Under the pieces are notes generated by a model that saw nothing but the letters and a program-made list of their open reading frames with translations, made no database searches and was not told where the DNA came from. Both the position numbers and the translations under genes were made by a program. DNA of 19,005 bases from Pleurocapsa sp. MO_226.B13 (GTDB lineage: Bacteria > Cyanobacteriota > Cyanobacteriia > Cyanobacteriales > Xenococcaceae), in the NCBI GenBank assembly GCA_030064795.1, contig JASJEI010000281.1:1-19005 (forward strand), written 5' to 3'. This document shows positions 1 to 6,870 of the stretch, one piece after another; the first letter of the stretch is position 1; each line of letters begins with the position of its first letter.

Positions 1-33
1 TTCCCAGTATGTTTGATTATTTCAATCAATAGT

Positions 34-74
34 TCAGTCAAATTCAGGACTTGGAAAACTCAGTTAAATTCAGG
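34..74. repeat. Short direct repeat beyond the last fibre gene
   Basis: TCAGTCAAATTCAGG at 34-48 recurs as TCAGTTAAATTCAGG at 60-74 (one mismatch, period 26). It lies downstream of fibre B in AT-rich sequence. No function is apparent. Confidence 0.45.
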
Positions 75-97
75 TTTGGACTTTTTGTCCAAAGTCC
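75..97. other. Small hairpin with two alternative stems downstream of fibre B
   Basis: TTTGGAC (75-81) and GTCCAAA (87-93) form a 7-bp stem with a 5-nt loop. GGACTTT (78-84) and AAAGTCC (91-97) form an overlapping, mutually exclusive 7-bp stem. It lies about 70 nt past the fibre B stop. There is no T-tract on either strand after the stem, so it is not a classical intrinsic terminator. It might mark an mRNA 3' end or processing site. Confidence 0.35.
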
Positions 98-122
98 AAT
101 GATAAGATAGGTATTTCTAATA

Positions 123-168
123 AATTTGTCTTCCTTATTAATTCAATTGATATGTTTGCGTGGTTGTT
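123..168 (-). pseudogene. Probable 3' remnant of a second coiled-coil gene
   Basis: The stretch at 123-150 closely matches 2037-2064, which covers the end of the small coiled-coil gene and the bases just after it: TTTGTCT and ATTAATTC, each followed by the ATTGA-type end, are shared. The 14-mer TTTGCGTGGTTGTT at 155-168 recurs exactly at 2314-2327, just before that same gene. The two blocks are about 250 bp apart around the intact gene but only 4 bp apart here, as if the coding body had been deleted. Too little remains to be translated. Confidence 0.45.
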
Positions 169-2002
169 AAACTGGTGATTTCAATGCTTGAATCTGGTTT
201 TTTAAGATCTTTATTTCCGATTGCTGCATTTGCATCTTTTGCAACAAAGTTGAGAGCCAGTGGGAGTTAGAATTAAGACCAACCACAGCGTTGATTTGTT
301 TTACACCTTTTTGCTCTGAATTTTCCCAAGCTCTACCAACAATCAGGGCAAATTGCTCTGCTGTGATCTCGTGAGGTGAGACTGCTATCCCTATACCATC
401 ATTGAAACCTGAAGGGATAATATAATCTCCTGATTGCACAGTCCCACGAACTTTAATCGGCACTTGTCCCAAAAACGCTACTTGTTCATAGAGATTTTGC
501 TCTTGCTCTTCGGGAGCTTTGCCTAAGACAATAGGCTGATTAGTAATTGCCATAACTTGATCTGCTCCCTGGGTGTATTTGGTAACTTTGCCACCAAATA
601 TACCTACTAGTTCACCTGGTTCAATTACTTCTCCCTCATTAAGTCTTGGTAAGTATTCTGCATAATCTCCACTACCGCTTTTCAAACGAATATTATTATC
701 GCCAGTTCCCTCAATGGAGCCAACGTCACGGTCACCAGATTTAAAGGTAATAAAATTACAGCCTCCACCAGGGGAAATAGTACCTATCTTGAGAGCTAAA
801 ACATCTGCACTGCTACCACTGCTAGTATTTTCAATCACTGCAATATGATTAGCCATCGAAGCAGCAGCATTTTTAGTACCCCTAACATGTAAAGTCGTAA
901 CTGGATTAGAAATTCCAATTCCCACCCTACCTGGTGATTTATTTTGAATTAGTAAATTGCCACCGCTAGCTTGTAGATGTAGGTTAGAAACCGTTCCATT
1001 ATTTCTAGCCATAATTTCATTATCATCTATGGCAAGATTGGTACCATTAGTGTTACCGACAACTAAATAGCCACCGCTACCGGGTTCTGCATCACTACCA
1101 CCGATAATGTGCAATCTGGCTTGGGGATTTGTGGTAATAATACCTACATTACGATTTTCAGCAATAGTTAAAGAATTTAGACCATTACTGGCTCTCAGAG
1201 ACAAGTCTCCATCATCGTTGATCCGAATTCTCGATGTGTTACCAGCATCTCGGATATCTGCTCCGCGCAGCCGTAAATCACCATTGAGATCTAAAGAACC
1301 TGTAGTCGTTAAGCTGCCATTTACCGTCAAATCTTCATTGATATTGACACTGCCACTCACGTCTAATTTCTGAGCAGGTGAGTTGGTTCCGATCCCAACA
1401 TTACCATTTCCTCTAATAACCAGCGCGGTTTCTACTACTCCATCGTTACCCGTATTAACAACAACGATTCCTCCATCAGGATCGAGGTTATTCCCATCAG
1501 TTTTTTCAATCACTAAAGCATCTTGATTAGTTCCGAAGAAATTGTTGTCGTACCTGAGCCGAAAACCATCTCCATCGGGGGTACCAGATTCATTAGTATT
1601 ATGGAAAATCTGAGTTCCTGTAGTTGGTAAATTTAAGGTATTTGCCTGAATAGTTCCACTGGCATTGATTCCACCTACCGTTAAATCATTTTCGATTGTT
1701 AGAGAACCTGTCACAGCACCAGAAACGCTTAATTGCTGAGTGGCGATCGCACTATTAACAGTTAGGCTATTATCAATCGTTAACGGTGTAGTCACACTAC
1801 CTATTACACTAAGTTGATTTGTACTGATAGCGTTATTTACTGTGAGACTCTCCTCAATTCTGAGTTCTCCGAATTCCAAAGCAAGTTGGTTGGCTTGCGG
1901 ACAAGAAAGTCGGGGCCATTCGGTTTGATCCTCGAAAGGATCGTCTAGATCATCACTGGGGGTTAAGATAAACCGCAGACCATCTTTAGCTTCAACTGGC
2001 AT
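167..2002 (-). CDS. Tail-fibre-like protein B (eCIS fibre, repeat shaft, distinct tip)
   Basis: A 611-residue fibre. Residues 1-51 (MPVEAKDGLRF..., PRLSCPQ) are nearly identical to the start of the other fibre gene in the window and probably anchor it to the baseplate. Two 27-residue beta repeats (about 52-78 and 79-105, core SLTVN-AI-T-QLSV) follow, then shaft segments with the phage-fibre motif GIGT-NP--KLDV (also GIITTNP and GIGISNP). From about residue 450 a tip domain starts at GDYAEYLPR; its later part (VAFLGQVPIKV, SGDYIIPSG, ALIVGRAW) resembles the end of fibre A. The last 30 residues form a helix or coiled coil (LLQKMQMQQSEIKILKNQ). There is no signal peptide. The ATG at 2002 has a good Shine-Dalgarno (GGAG, 7 nt spacing). 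It is the last gene of the operon in view. The fibre assignment is by repeat pattern and context; the target is unknown. The GDYAEY region might be related to autoproteolytic phage-appendage domains, but I cannot confirm this. Confidence 0.85.
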   Translation of the reverse strand: MPVEAKDGLRFILTPSDDLDDPFEDQTEWPRLSCPQANQLALEFGELRIEESLTVNNAISTNQLSVIGSVTTPLTIDNSLTVNSAIATQQLSVSGAVTGSLTIENDLTVGGINASGTIQANTLNLPTTGTQIFHNTNESGTPDGDGFRLRYDNNFFGTNQDALVIEKTDGNNLDPDGGIVVVNTGNDGVVETALVIRGNGNVGIGTNSPAQKLDVSGSVNINEDLTVNGSLTTTGSLDLNGDLRLRGADIRDAGNTSRIRINDDGDLSLRASNGLNSLTIAENRNVGIITTNPQARLHIIGGSDAEPGSGGYLVVGNTNGTNLAIDDNEIMARNNGTVSNLHLQASGGNLLIQNKSPGRVGIGISNPVTTLHVRGTKNAAASMANHIAVIENTSSGSSADVLALKIGTISPGGGCNFITFKSGDRDVGSIEGTGDNNIRLKSGSGDYAEYLPRLNEGEVIEPGELVGIFGGKVTKYTQGADQVMAITNQPIVLGKAPEEQEQNLYEQVAFLGQVPIKVRGTVQSGDYIIPSGFNDGIGIAVSPHEITAEQFALIVGRAWENSEQKGVKQINAVVGLNSNSHWLSTLLQKMQMQQSEIKILKNQIQALKSPV

Positions 2003-2016
2003 AATTGTTTCTCCTT
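1718..2016 (-). repeat. Duplicated fibre N-terminal region, copy in fibre B
   Basis: The 5' end of the fibre B gene plus its ribosome binding site (GGAGAAACAATT) aligns with 3699-3997 in fibre A at a constant offset of 1981 bases without gaps. Local identity is very high around the anchor region and at the HIP1-containing block ending GTGGCGATCGCA. Beyond it the genes diverge, so the duplicated module is anchor plus first shaft repeats. Confidence 0.8.
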
Positions 2017-2052
2017 ATAAAGTGGGAAGTTCTCAAAAATTTGTCTCTCGCA

Positions 2053-2283
2053 TTAATTCGATTGAGCAGCAACTGATTCTATATCGGAAGAAGAATGGGA
2101 ATTATCTTCTACTGGTGCTTGGGTTTGAGTCAGCAACTCTTCTAGGACTTGAATTGCTCCACTGATACGTAATAAAGTTTCTCTGAGGTTTGTTTGTTTT
2201 GTTTCCAAATCAGCTAGCATTTTTTGACCAGATTCAAATTCTGCTTTGAGGGATTGAAGACGTTGTTCTAATTTTTCTTTCAT
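2053..2283 (-). CDS. Small coiled-coil protein between two fibre genes
   Basis: A 76-residue soluble protein. Residues 1-52 form a near-continuous amphipathic helix with heptad spacing (KLEQRLQSLKAEF, GQKMLADLETKQTNLRETLL, GAIQVLEELL). Residues 53-76 are an acidic Ser/Gln/Asn-rich disordered tail. There are no cysteines, signal peptide or membrane segment. It sits between the two fibre genes on the same strand, 50 nt upstream of fibre B, so a role as a fibre-trimer assembly helper, fibre-associated coil or small structural subunit is a reasonable inference. I recognise no named family, and the ribosome binding site (GAAAGA) is weak. A probable relic of a second copy of its 3' end lies beyond fibre B at about 123-152. 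Confidence 0.75.
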   Translation of the reverse strand: MKEKLEQRLQSLKAEFESGQKMLADLETKQTNLRETLLRISGAIQVLEELLTQTQAPVEDNSHSSSDIESVAAQSN

Positions 2284-2363
2284 AAGTCTTTCAAGATATT
2301 TTTAATAGTTATTTTTGCGTGGTTGTTTTAAAAATAGGAGCAATCTTATAACGCAGGGCTTGA

Positions 2364-3983
2364 TTATTGCAGCATCACCAAAACAGGAATTTTTCCCTTG
2401 CCGCTACTGAGAGAACTCAAGGCTTTGCCAATAATCGCGCCAATGGCTCGCTCTGGCTCTAGCACTTTTTGGGCGTGACCTTTGGTGGGACTGGTGGTGA
2501 GTAAATCTCCAACTGCGATCGCTGCAATATCGGCATCGACCTTACAGTAGGAAAAACATCCCATAGTCACCATGCTGCCCATTTGCTGATCCTGTACCAC
2601 AGTGGTATTGATTCCTTCCTGAGTTTGAGCTGTCAGAGATTGGAATGGATGAGGGGCTTGAAGACTGGCTGCGATCTCTTCGGGCATTTTCTCTAGAGAC
2701 ACTTGCCCTTGTAGGACTTCTGGCGGTAGTTGTGCCAAAACCTCTGGTGGGATCTCTGATGTTTCATGTTCAACATAGGGTAAATCATTTTCTGTGGTTA
2801 CCTTGGAAACAATTCCACATACCCTTGTGTCATAGGCTTGGGTAGTCAAATCCACCTCTGGGATAGGAATGTCATTTCCTGTAGCATAAAACCGTGAAAC
2901 GGGATGCTCTGATAGCACTACCACGTCACCTTGTTCAATTGGATCGCCGACAGCATTGACAAAACGATCTGAAACATAGCCAGATTTATCTCCACTACGA
3001 ATGGTGAGATCTTGAGCCGATAACCGCCCTGCAATATATACCTCTCCATTACTACTCACTGACAACTTGGTGGCGAAGCTGTTGAATCTGATTCCTCCTG
3101 GAATTCCTGATTGACTAGGATGACCAATCCGAAATTGATAGTTTGGTGCATCTTCGCCCAGCAGTTGTCGTTTGGACAGAGACAATTTTAGATTATTTGT
3201 TGAATCAAGCCAAAAGCTGAGGATATTTCTCGTGAATTGGATCTCATTGCTGCCACCTCTTAATTCGAGGTTGCCTCCTGAAATATTTCCAGTTAAGGTC
3301 AAATCTCCATTAATATTGACACTACCACTCACATCTAATTTCTCAGAGGGATTTGTTGTTCCAATACCAACATTCCCCCCCATGATAGCCAAATCACTAG
3401 AAAGGCCCTTAGCAAGACCAATCCAACTTTGGAATTCAGGATCGGCTTCGGTTTGTGCCCCCATTTGTTGAAATCGAATTCGAGGGCGATCGTCCAAGTC
3501 ACTTAAGACAAGGAGAGGTGCATTATTGGAGCCATATTCGACCCAAAGCCTTCCACTATCACCACCAGCACCCATTCTCAGCCAGGGTTGTGAAGCGGTG
3601 GGCAGAATATCTAATTTAGCTTCAGGGCTTGTTGTTCCAATGCCAAAGTTATCACCTACAGTTAGATTATTCTCTATGGCTAGTGAACCAGTAACATTAC
3701 CAGAAACACTTAATTGCTGAGTGGCGATCGCATTACCCACAGTTAAATCATTCTCTATAGTCAGAGAACCTGTTACCCGATCTGTCACACTTAATTGAGC
3801 AGTGGCGATCATATTATTCACTGTGAGACTCTCATCAATTCTGAGTTCTCCGAATTCCAAAGTAAGTTGGTTGGCTTGGGGACAAGAAAGTCGTGGCCAT
3901 TCGGGTTGGCTGTCAAAGGGATCGTCTAGATCCTCAGTGGGGATGAAGATAAACCGGAGACCATCTTTAGCTTCAACAGGCAT
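2364..3983 (-). CDS. Tail-fibre-like protein A (eCIS fibre, paralogue of fibre B)
   Basis: A 539-residue fibre. I chose the ATG at 3983 over a TTG at 4007: the ATG gives the same MPVEAKDGLRF start as fibre B and has the same leader (GGAGAAACAATT then ATG). Residues 1-110 align with fibre B without a gap, including the anchor and two 27-residue beta repeats. Shaft motifs GIGTTSPEAKLD and GIGTTNPSEKLDVSG follow. The middle differs from fibre B. The C-terminal part from about residue 330 (GDKSGYVSDRFVNAVGDPI-QGDVVVLSE) ends in GCFSYCKVDADIAAIAVGDLLTTS-TKGHA and AIIGKAL...KIPVLVMLQ, a compact beta tip domain found at the end of many cyanobacterial eCIS-associated fibres (from memory of the family). 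There is no signal peptide or membrane segment. The likely role is target or surface recognition from the baseplate; the ligand is unknown. Confidence 0.85.
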   Translation of the reverse strand: MPVEAKDGLRFIFIPTEDLDDPFDSQPEWPRLSCPQANQLTLEFGELRIDESLTVNNMIATAQLSVTDRVTGSLTIENDLTVGNAIATQQLSVSGNVTGSLAIENNLTVGDNFGIGTTSPEAKLDILPTASQPWLRMGAGGDSGRLWVEYGSNNAPLLVLSDLDDRPRIRFQQMGAQTEADPEFQSWIGLAKGLSSDLAIMGGNVGIGTTNPSEKLDVSGSVNINGDLTLTGNISGGNLELRGGSNEIQFTRNILSFWLDSTNNLKLSLSKRQLLGEDAPNYQFRIGHPSQSGIPGGIRFNSFATKLSVSSNGEVYIAGRLSAQDLTIRSGDKSGYVSDRFVNAVGDPIEQGDVVVLSEHPVSRFYATGNDIPIPEVDLTTQAYDTRVCGIVSKVTTENDLPYVEHETSEIPPEVLAQLPPEVLQGQVSLEKMPEEIAASLQAPHPFQSLTAQTQEGINTTVVQDQQMGSMVTMGCFSYCKVDADIAAIAVGDLLTTSPTKGHAQKVLEPERAIGAIIGKALSSLSSGKGKIPVLVMLQ

Positions 3984-3997
3984 AATTGTTTCTCCTT
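3699..3997 (-). repeat. Duplicated fibre N-terminal region, copy in fibre A
   Basis: This is the partner of the block at 1718-2016. It contains the start region, the anchor coding sequence and the same leader TAATTGTTTCTCCTT (plus-strand reading). The shared leader is the main reason to place the fibre A start at 3983. Confidence 0.8.
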
Positions 3998-4044
3998 GTA
4001 ATTTCAAAATACAACATCGAGATCAGATGCAAATTTTTGGAAAG

Positions 4045-4266
4045 CTATGTTTTCTCTATCAACTGTTTCGTTGCGACATCAATCTGGTAATTATCGTGTA
4101 ATGTTACAGCCTCAATCTGCATTAATTCTTCCGTCAGTGGAACTTCTAAGACAAATTCATTGGCATCGAGAATTTCAAAAGGGCTCTCTGTCCCGATTGG
4201 CATAAATTTAACTTTAGAAACTGAAAGAATTTCTCCTGCGGAATTATATTTAATAAAAATCTTCAT
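4045..4266 (-). CDS. Small hypothetical protein in eCIS operon
   Basis: A 73-residue protein that starts with ATG at 4266 and is predicted to be mostly beta (KIFIKYNSAGEILSVSKVKF, FVLEVPL, HDNYQIDVATKQLIEK). It has no cysteine, signal peptide or transmembrane segment. It lies between the baseplate-associated protein (stop 44 nt upstream) and fibre A, on the same strand and evidently co-transcribed. The alternating K/V/I pattern at the N-terminus looks like a short beta-hairpin module, as seen in small fibre adaptors or chaperones, but I recognise no family and make no functional claim. The coding call rests on conserved operon position, tight spacing and sensible amino-acid composition. Confidence 0.65.
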   Translation of the reverse strand: MKIFIKYNSAGEILSVSKVKFMPIGTESPFEILDANEFVLEVPLTEELMQIEAVTLHDNYQIDVATKQLIEKT

Positions 4267-4310
4267 GATTATTCCAACTCAATAAAATTGAATGCCAAAC
4301 CAATAATGAT

Positions 4311-5132
4311 TTAACTTTCCAGCACGGCATAAATTTTGTAGAAAATCTCGATTGTGTTACCTAGAGGATTCCTAAAAGTTACAATATGCTGCATTGAATC
4401 ACCTACCGTCACATAAGCTTGCTCCCAGGTGAATCGCGCTCCATCCGTAGTTGAATAGGCATAGACTAAGAGAAATGCACTATTGGGTTGACTCCTGGAA
4501 GTCTCGAACGCCATAACATTATGGGTTCCGGCTGCGCCAAGAGTAGCGCTTTCATCTTTACGGAGTTCTTTTTTGAGTTTACTGATAGAAACAGCATTAT
4601 CAGCTAGAACAGAACCAACACCTTGACGCACACCGTTATCAAACTGATCGCCAACAGTACCTGGTACATTGCCAATTGCATCGAGTGTAAATCTGGCTAG
4701 GCGAATCACTGTACCACCAGTTGGAGGAGTTTCTGTGCTAGCTTCAATGCTAGGTTTCTCGGTGATTCGAGTTTCTGTATTCTCTCTATCAGGAGACTGG
4801 CGATCTTCTGGTCTCAGTTCTTCGTTATACCTGATTGTAATGTACACTTCAGAATTAGGAGGATAATTCGTAGAGTCGCTCAGATCGAGAAGAGACTCTT
4901 CTGATTGCACAATTTCCTGTCCTTCAAGATCAATAGCAGTACCAGGAGTAACTTTAACTTCTTTGGCATCGGTTTTCTCCACCTCTAATCCCTCAGCAAT
5001 GCCGGGAGAGTGCAGCAATCGATTGTGACGATGCCGCCTATCTAAATGATAGTTCTGCTCATCCGTAAAATCTGGTTCTTCCATAAATTGATTGGTAAAG
5101 TAACGCAATCGTTTTGTAACATTGTCAGCCAT
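4311..5132 (-). CDS. Baseplate/fibre-associated protein of eCIS (unnamed family)
   Basis: A 273-residue protein. The N-terminus (RLRYFTNQFM, DFTDEQNYHLDRRHRHNR, LHSPGIAEGLEV, VTPGTAIDLEGQEI) is a pattern I associate with baseplate- or fibre-linked proteins in many eCIS and some phage clusters. It is a short helical start followed by a small beta module with a PGxAID turn. Residues about 85-135 are charged and probably flexible (RPEDRQSPDRENTETRITEKP). The C-terminal 90 residues look like a beta-sandwich (FLLVYAYSTTDGARFTWEQAYVTV...IEIFYKIYAVLE). Its ATG overlaps the stop of the preceding tail-I-like gene by 8 nt (ATGGCTGA), so the two are translationally coupled and probably assemble together. 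I infer a link between baseplate wedge and fibres. No catalytic motif is visible. Confidence 0.75.
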   Translation of the reverse strand: MADNVTKRLRYFTNQFMEEPDFTDEQNYHLDRRHRHNRLLHSPGIAEGLEVEKTDAKEVKVTPGTAIDLEGQEIVQSEESLLDLSDSTNYPPNSEVYITIRYNEELRPEDRQSPDRENTETRITEKPSIEASTETPPTGGTVIRLARFTLDAIGNVPGTVGDQFDNGVRQGVGSVLADNAVSISKLKKELRKDESATLGAAGTHNVMAFETSRSQPNSAFLLVYAYSTTDGARFTWEQAYVTVGDSMQHIVTFRNPLGNTIEIFYKIYAVLES

Positions 5133-5862
5133 TGTTTCCCTCCAAATTTGTAAAGGTTTTCAAGTTACCGATCAGCATATTCTCGCCGATTGTGGAACGT
5201 TCAGGATTGCCAATTTGAATTGTTTCGTAGAAAATTGTCAGGTCGTAATTTGTATGTGCTGGTTTTTGCAAGTCAACTAAAGCTAAGATAATATCTGCTT
5301 GTCGCTGGAGTAATTCTCGATCTGGAATAGGGAGTGTGACTTCAACTTTGAAGGAATAGGGAGGACTACCTTCAATCTGAGTGTTAACCCCAATTGTTGA
5401 ATTGACACCAATTTGAAAAGGAGTATCTTCGGGTTCGATAATCCTGGGTTCAAACTCTTTACCTGTATAGATTTGCAGCAACTCTACTAGGTTCTTTTTG
5501 GTTCCCCGAAAACGATAAAGAGAAACAATATTGGCGAGAAAAGCTTGTTGTTGTTCCTGTGTCCAGTCGGCTCTTAAACTTAGAGCAACCCAACTTGCTA
5601 GCCATTGCAGGAAGTCATTGAGGATCTCTTGCTGTTGTGCATTGTTGGAATCAAAGAACTTGTCAATTTCAGTGGGACTGAAAAGCTGATAAATTTGGCT
5701 GATTTCTTCTTCTAGTCCAGTTTTCGGCTCAGACTCAGCACCTTCTAGTCCAGTTAAAATTTGTTCAAAAGCTAGTAAAAAACGACCCAAAAACTGCTGT
5801 TCGCTATAGATTTCTGGTAGATACTGAAGATAGGTACTTGTTTGATCTGAACTTACTGACAT
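5125..5862 (-). CDS. Phage tail protein I-like baseplate component
   Basis: A 245-residue protein of the phage tail protein I / TIGR02242-like type. The N-terminal signature YLQYLPEIYSEQQFLGRFLLAFE is typical, followed by WLASWVALSLRADWTQEQQ and YRFRGTKKNLVELLQIYTG; the RGT--NL---L--YTG block is the family hallmark. The C-terminal half carries beta strands (PYSFKVEVTLPIP) and a HTNYDLTI ending, with the short repeated phrases IGVNSTIGVN and STIGENMLIG. In phages gpI caps the baseplate wedge and carries the fibre, which fits its place here between the J-like proteins and the fibre-associated genes. The start ATG at 5862 has AAGGTG upstream, and the stop overlaps the next gene by 8 nt. The family is confident; the exact eCIS counterpart is less so. 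Confidence 0.85.
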   Translation of the reverse strand: MSVSSDQTSTYLQYLPEIYSEQQFLGRFLLAFEQILTGLEGAESEPKTGLEEEISQIYQLFSPTEIDKFFDSNNAQQQEILNDFLQWLASWVALSLRADWTQEQQQAFLANIVSLYRFRGTKKNLVELLQIYTGKEFEPRIIEPEDTPFQIGVNSTIGVNTQIEGSPPYSFKVEVTLPIPDRELLQRQADIILALVDLQKPAHTNYDLTIFYETIQIGNPERSTIGENMLIGNLKTFTNLEGNNG

Positions 5863-5895
5863 AATAATTACACCTTAAAGTTAATCAAGATTTAG

Positions 5896-6858
5896 TTAAA
5901 TTTTCTGGAGATTAGATGGCACGATTTTTACCATGATCTCCTCAGCTTTGAGTAGTTCATATGGTTTGACTTTCCATCCTACTAATTGCTTGCTACCTTG
6001 AGTTTCGATCCTGCGATCGCGAATCTGTTCTTCATTATTTGTCATCTCCACTGAAGTCACATAATCAATACCTGGAAGTTGGTCAAGTAATTGATAGATT
6101 TCGGAGATAAACAAATTCCGACCGAATGGCCAACCGCTTTGATCTTCTCCACCAATGAAAGGATCGAGAAAATCGGCGATCGCTTTCTTAACTTTGTTGC
6201 GAATTCCTTGGATTTCATTATCCTGATTCTGAATATCAATATCATCTGCTGGAATGTCAGGAAGCAGAGCAACTGTGACTTGAAGCCTAACTTTGAGATA
6301 TTGCGGTTCAACAACATGCAGACGTGTGGTTAGCAGTCGACGCTCATCTAAATCTTCTTTAACTTTAGAAATAATCTCAGAAAGATTAACTTCCTCTCTT
6401 GGTTTAGGAACAATAATTAAACCAATATGTCCTGCTCTCTCGATGTCAAAACTGCGGCGCAAGTCACGCCTGGGAAGACAGCGTACTCGTGCAACACGAG
6501 AGTCAGCTTTTTTTGCTAAGTCCTCAAAATCTTGACAAGAAACTGCTCGTTCCTGCCGACGTAACTTACGAATCGTATCCTGTTTGTCTCGATTAAGGGC
6601 CTCTTCTTCAGTGCCAGAAGGTTGCCATTGAGGACCATTCAATAACTTAAGAAAAGAATGGACATTTTGAGCTGTCACCCGATTTTGCCGATATAGCAGC
6701 ATCTCCGTTAAATAGGCAAACATTTCAATTAGGGTAATTCCTGGATCGGAAGGATTATGATTTGTCCATTTCTCCGCATAGGTAGGAATCATACTTAGAG
6801 CTTCTTGCACTAAGTCGTCATATTTTCGATCATCAAGATTAGGTAATTCTAAGGGCAT
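5896..6858 (-). CDS. Baseplate J-like wedge protein (Pvc12-like), short
   Basis: A 320-residue baseplate protein. The N-terminus is typical of the wedge proteins of this family: LPNLDDRKYDDLVQEA, IPTYAEKWTNHNPSDPGIT and IEMFAYLTEMLLYRQNR. From about residue 103 (AVSCQDFEDLAKKADSRVARVRCLP) to about 275 it matches the C-terminal part of the adjacent 1045-residue J protein in layout: a VSCxDFEDLA helix, a GLIIVPKPRE strand, YLKVRLQVTVAL, FLDPFIGGEDQSGWPFGR and ISEIYQLLDQLPGIDYV. It lacks the long middle region of its neighbour, so it is close to a minimal J-type wedge arm. With gp25 and the larger J protein it should form the ring around hub and spike. AGGAGG 7 nt upstream of the ATG is the strongest Shine-Dalgarno in the operon. 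The gap to the preceding stop is 12 nt. Confidence 0.88.
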   Translation of the reverse strand: MPLELPNLDDRKYDDLVQEALSMIPTYAEKWTNHNPSDPGITLIEMFAYLTEMLLYRQNRVTAQNVHSFLKLLNGPQWQPSGTEEEALNRDKQDTIRKLRRQERAVSCQDFEDLAKKADSRVARVRCLPRRDLRRSFDIERAGHIGLIIVPKPREEVNLSEIISKVKEDLDERRLLTTRLHVVEPQYLKVRLQVTVALLPDIPADDIDIQNQDNEIQGIRNKVKKAIADFLDPFIGGEDQSGWPFGRNLFISEIYQLLDQLPGIDYVTSVEMTNNEEQIRDRRIETQGSKQLVGWKVKPYELLKAEEIMVKIVPSNLQKI

Positions 6859-6870
6859 GGTAATTCCTCC

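Noticed and set aside
75..97. Rho-independent terminator after fibre B
   Set aside because: The hairpin has a short AT-containing stem and no T-tract follows it on the minus strand.
3984..4007. TTG start adding eight residues (MKLQGETI) to fibre A
   Set aside because: The added codons include the ribosome binding site of the ATG at 3983, and the paralogous fibre starts exactly at MPVEAKDG.
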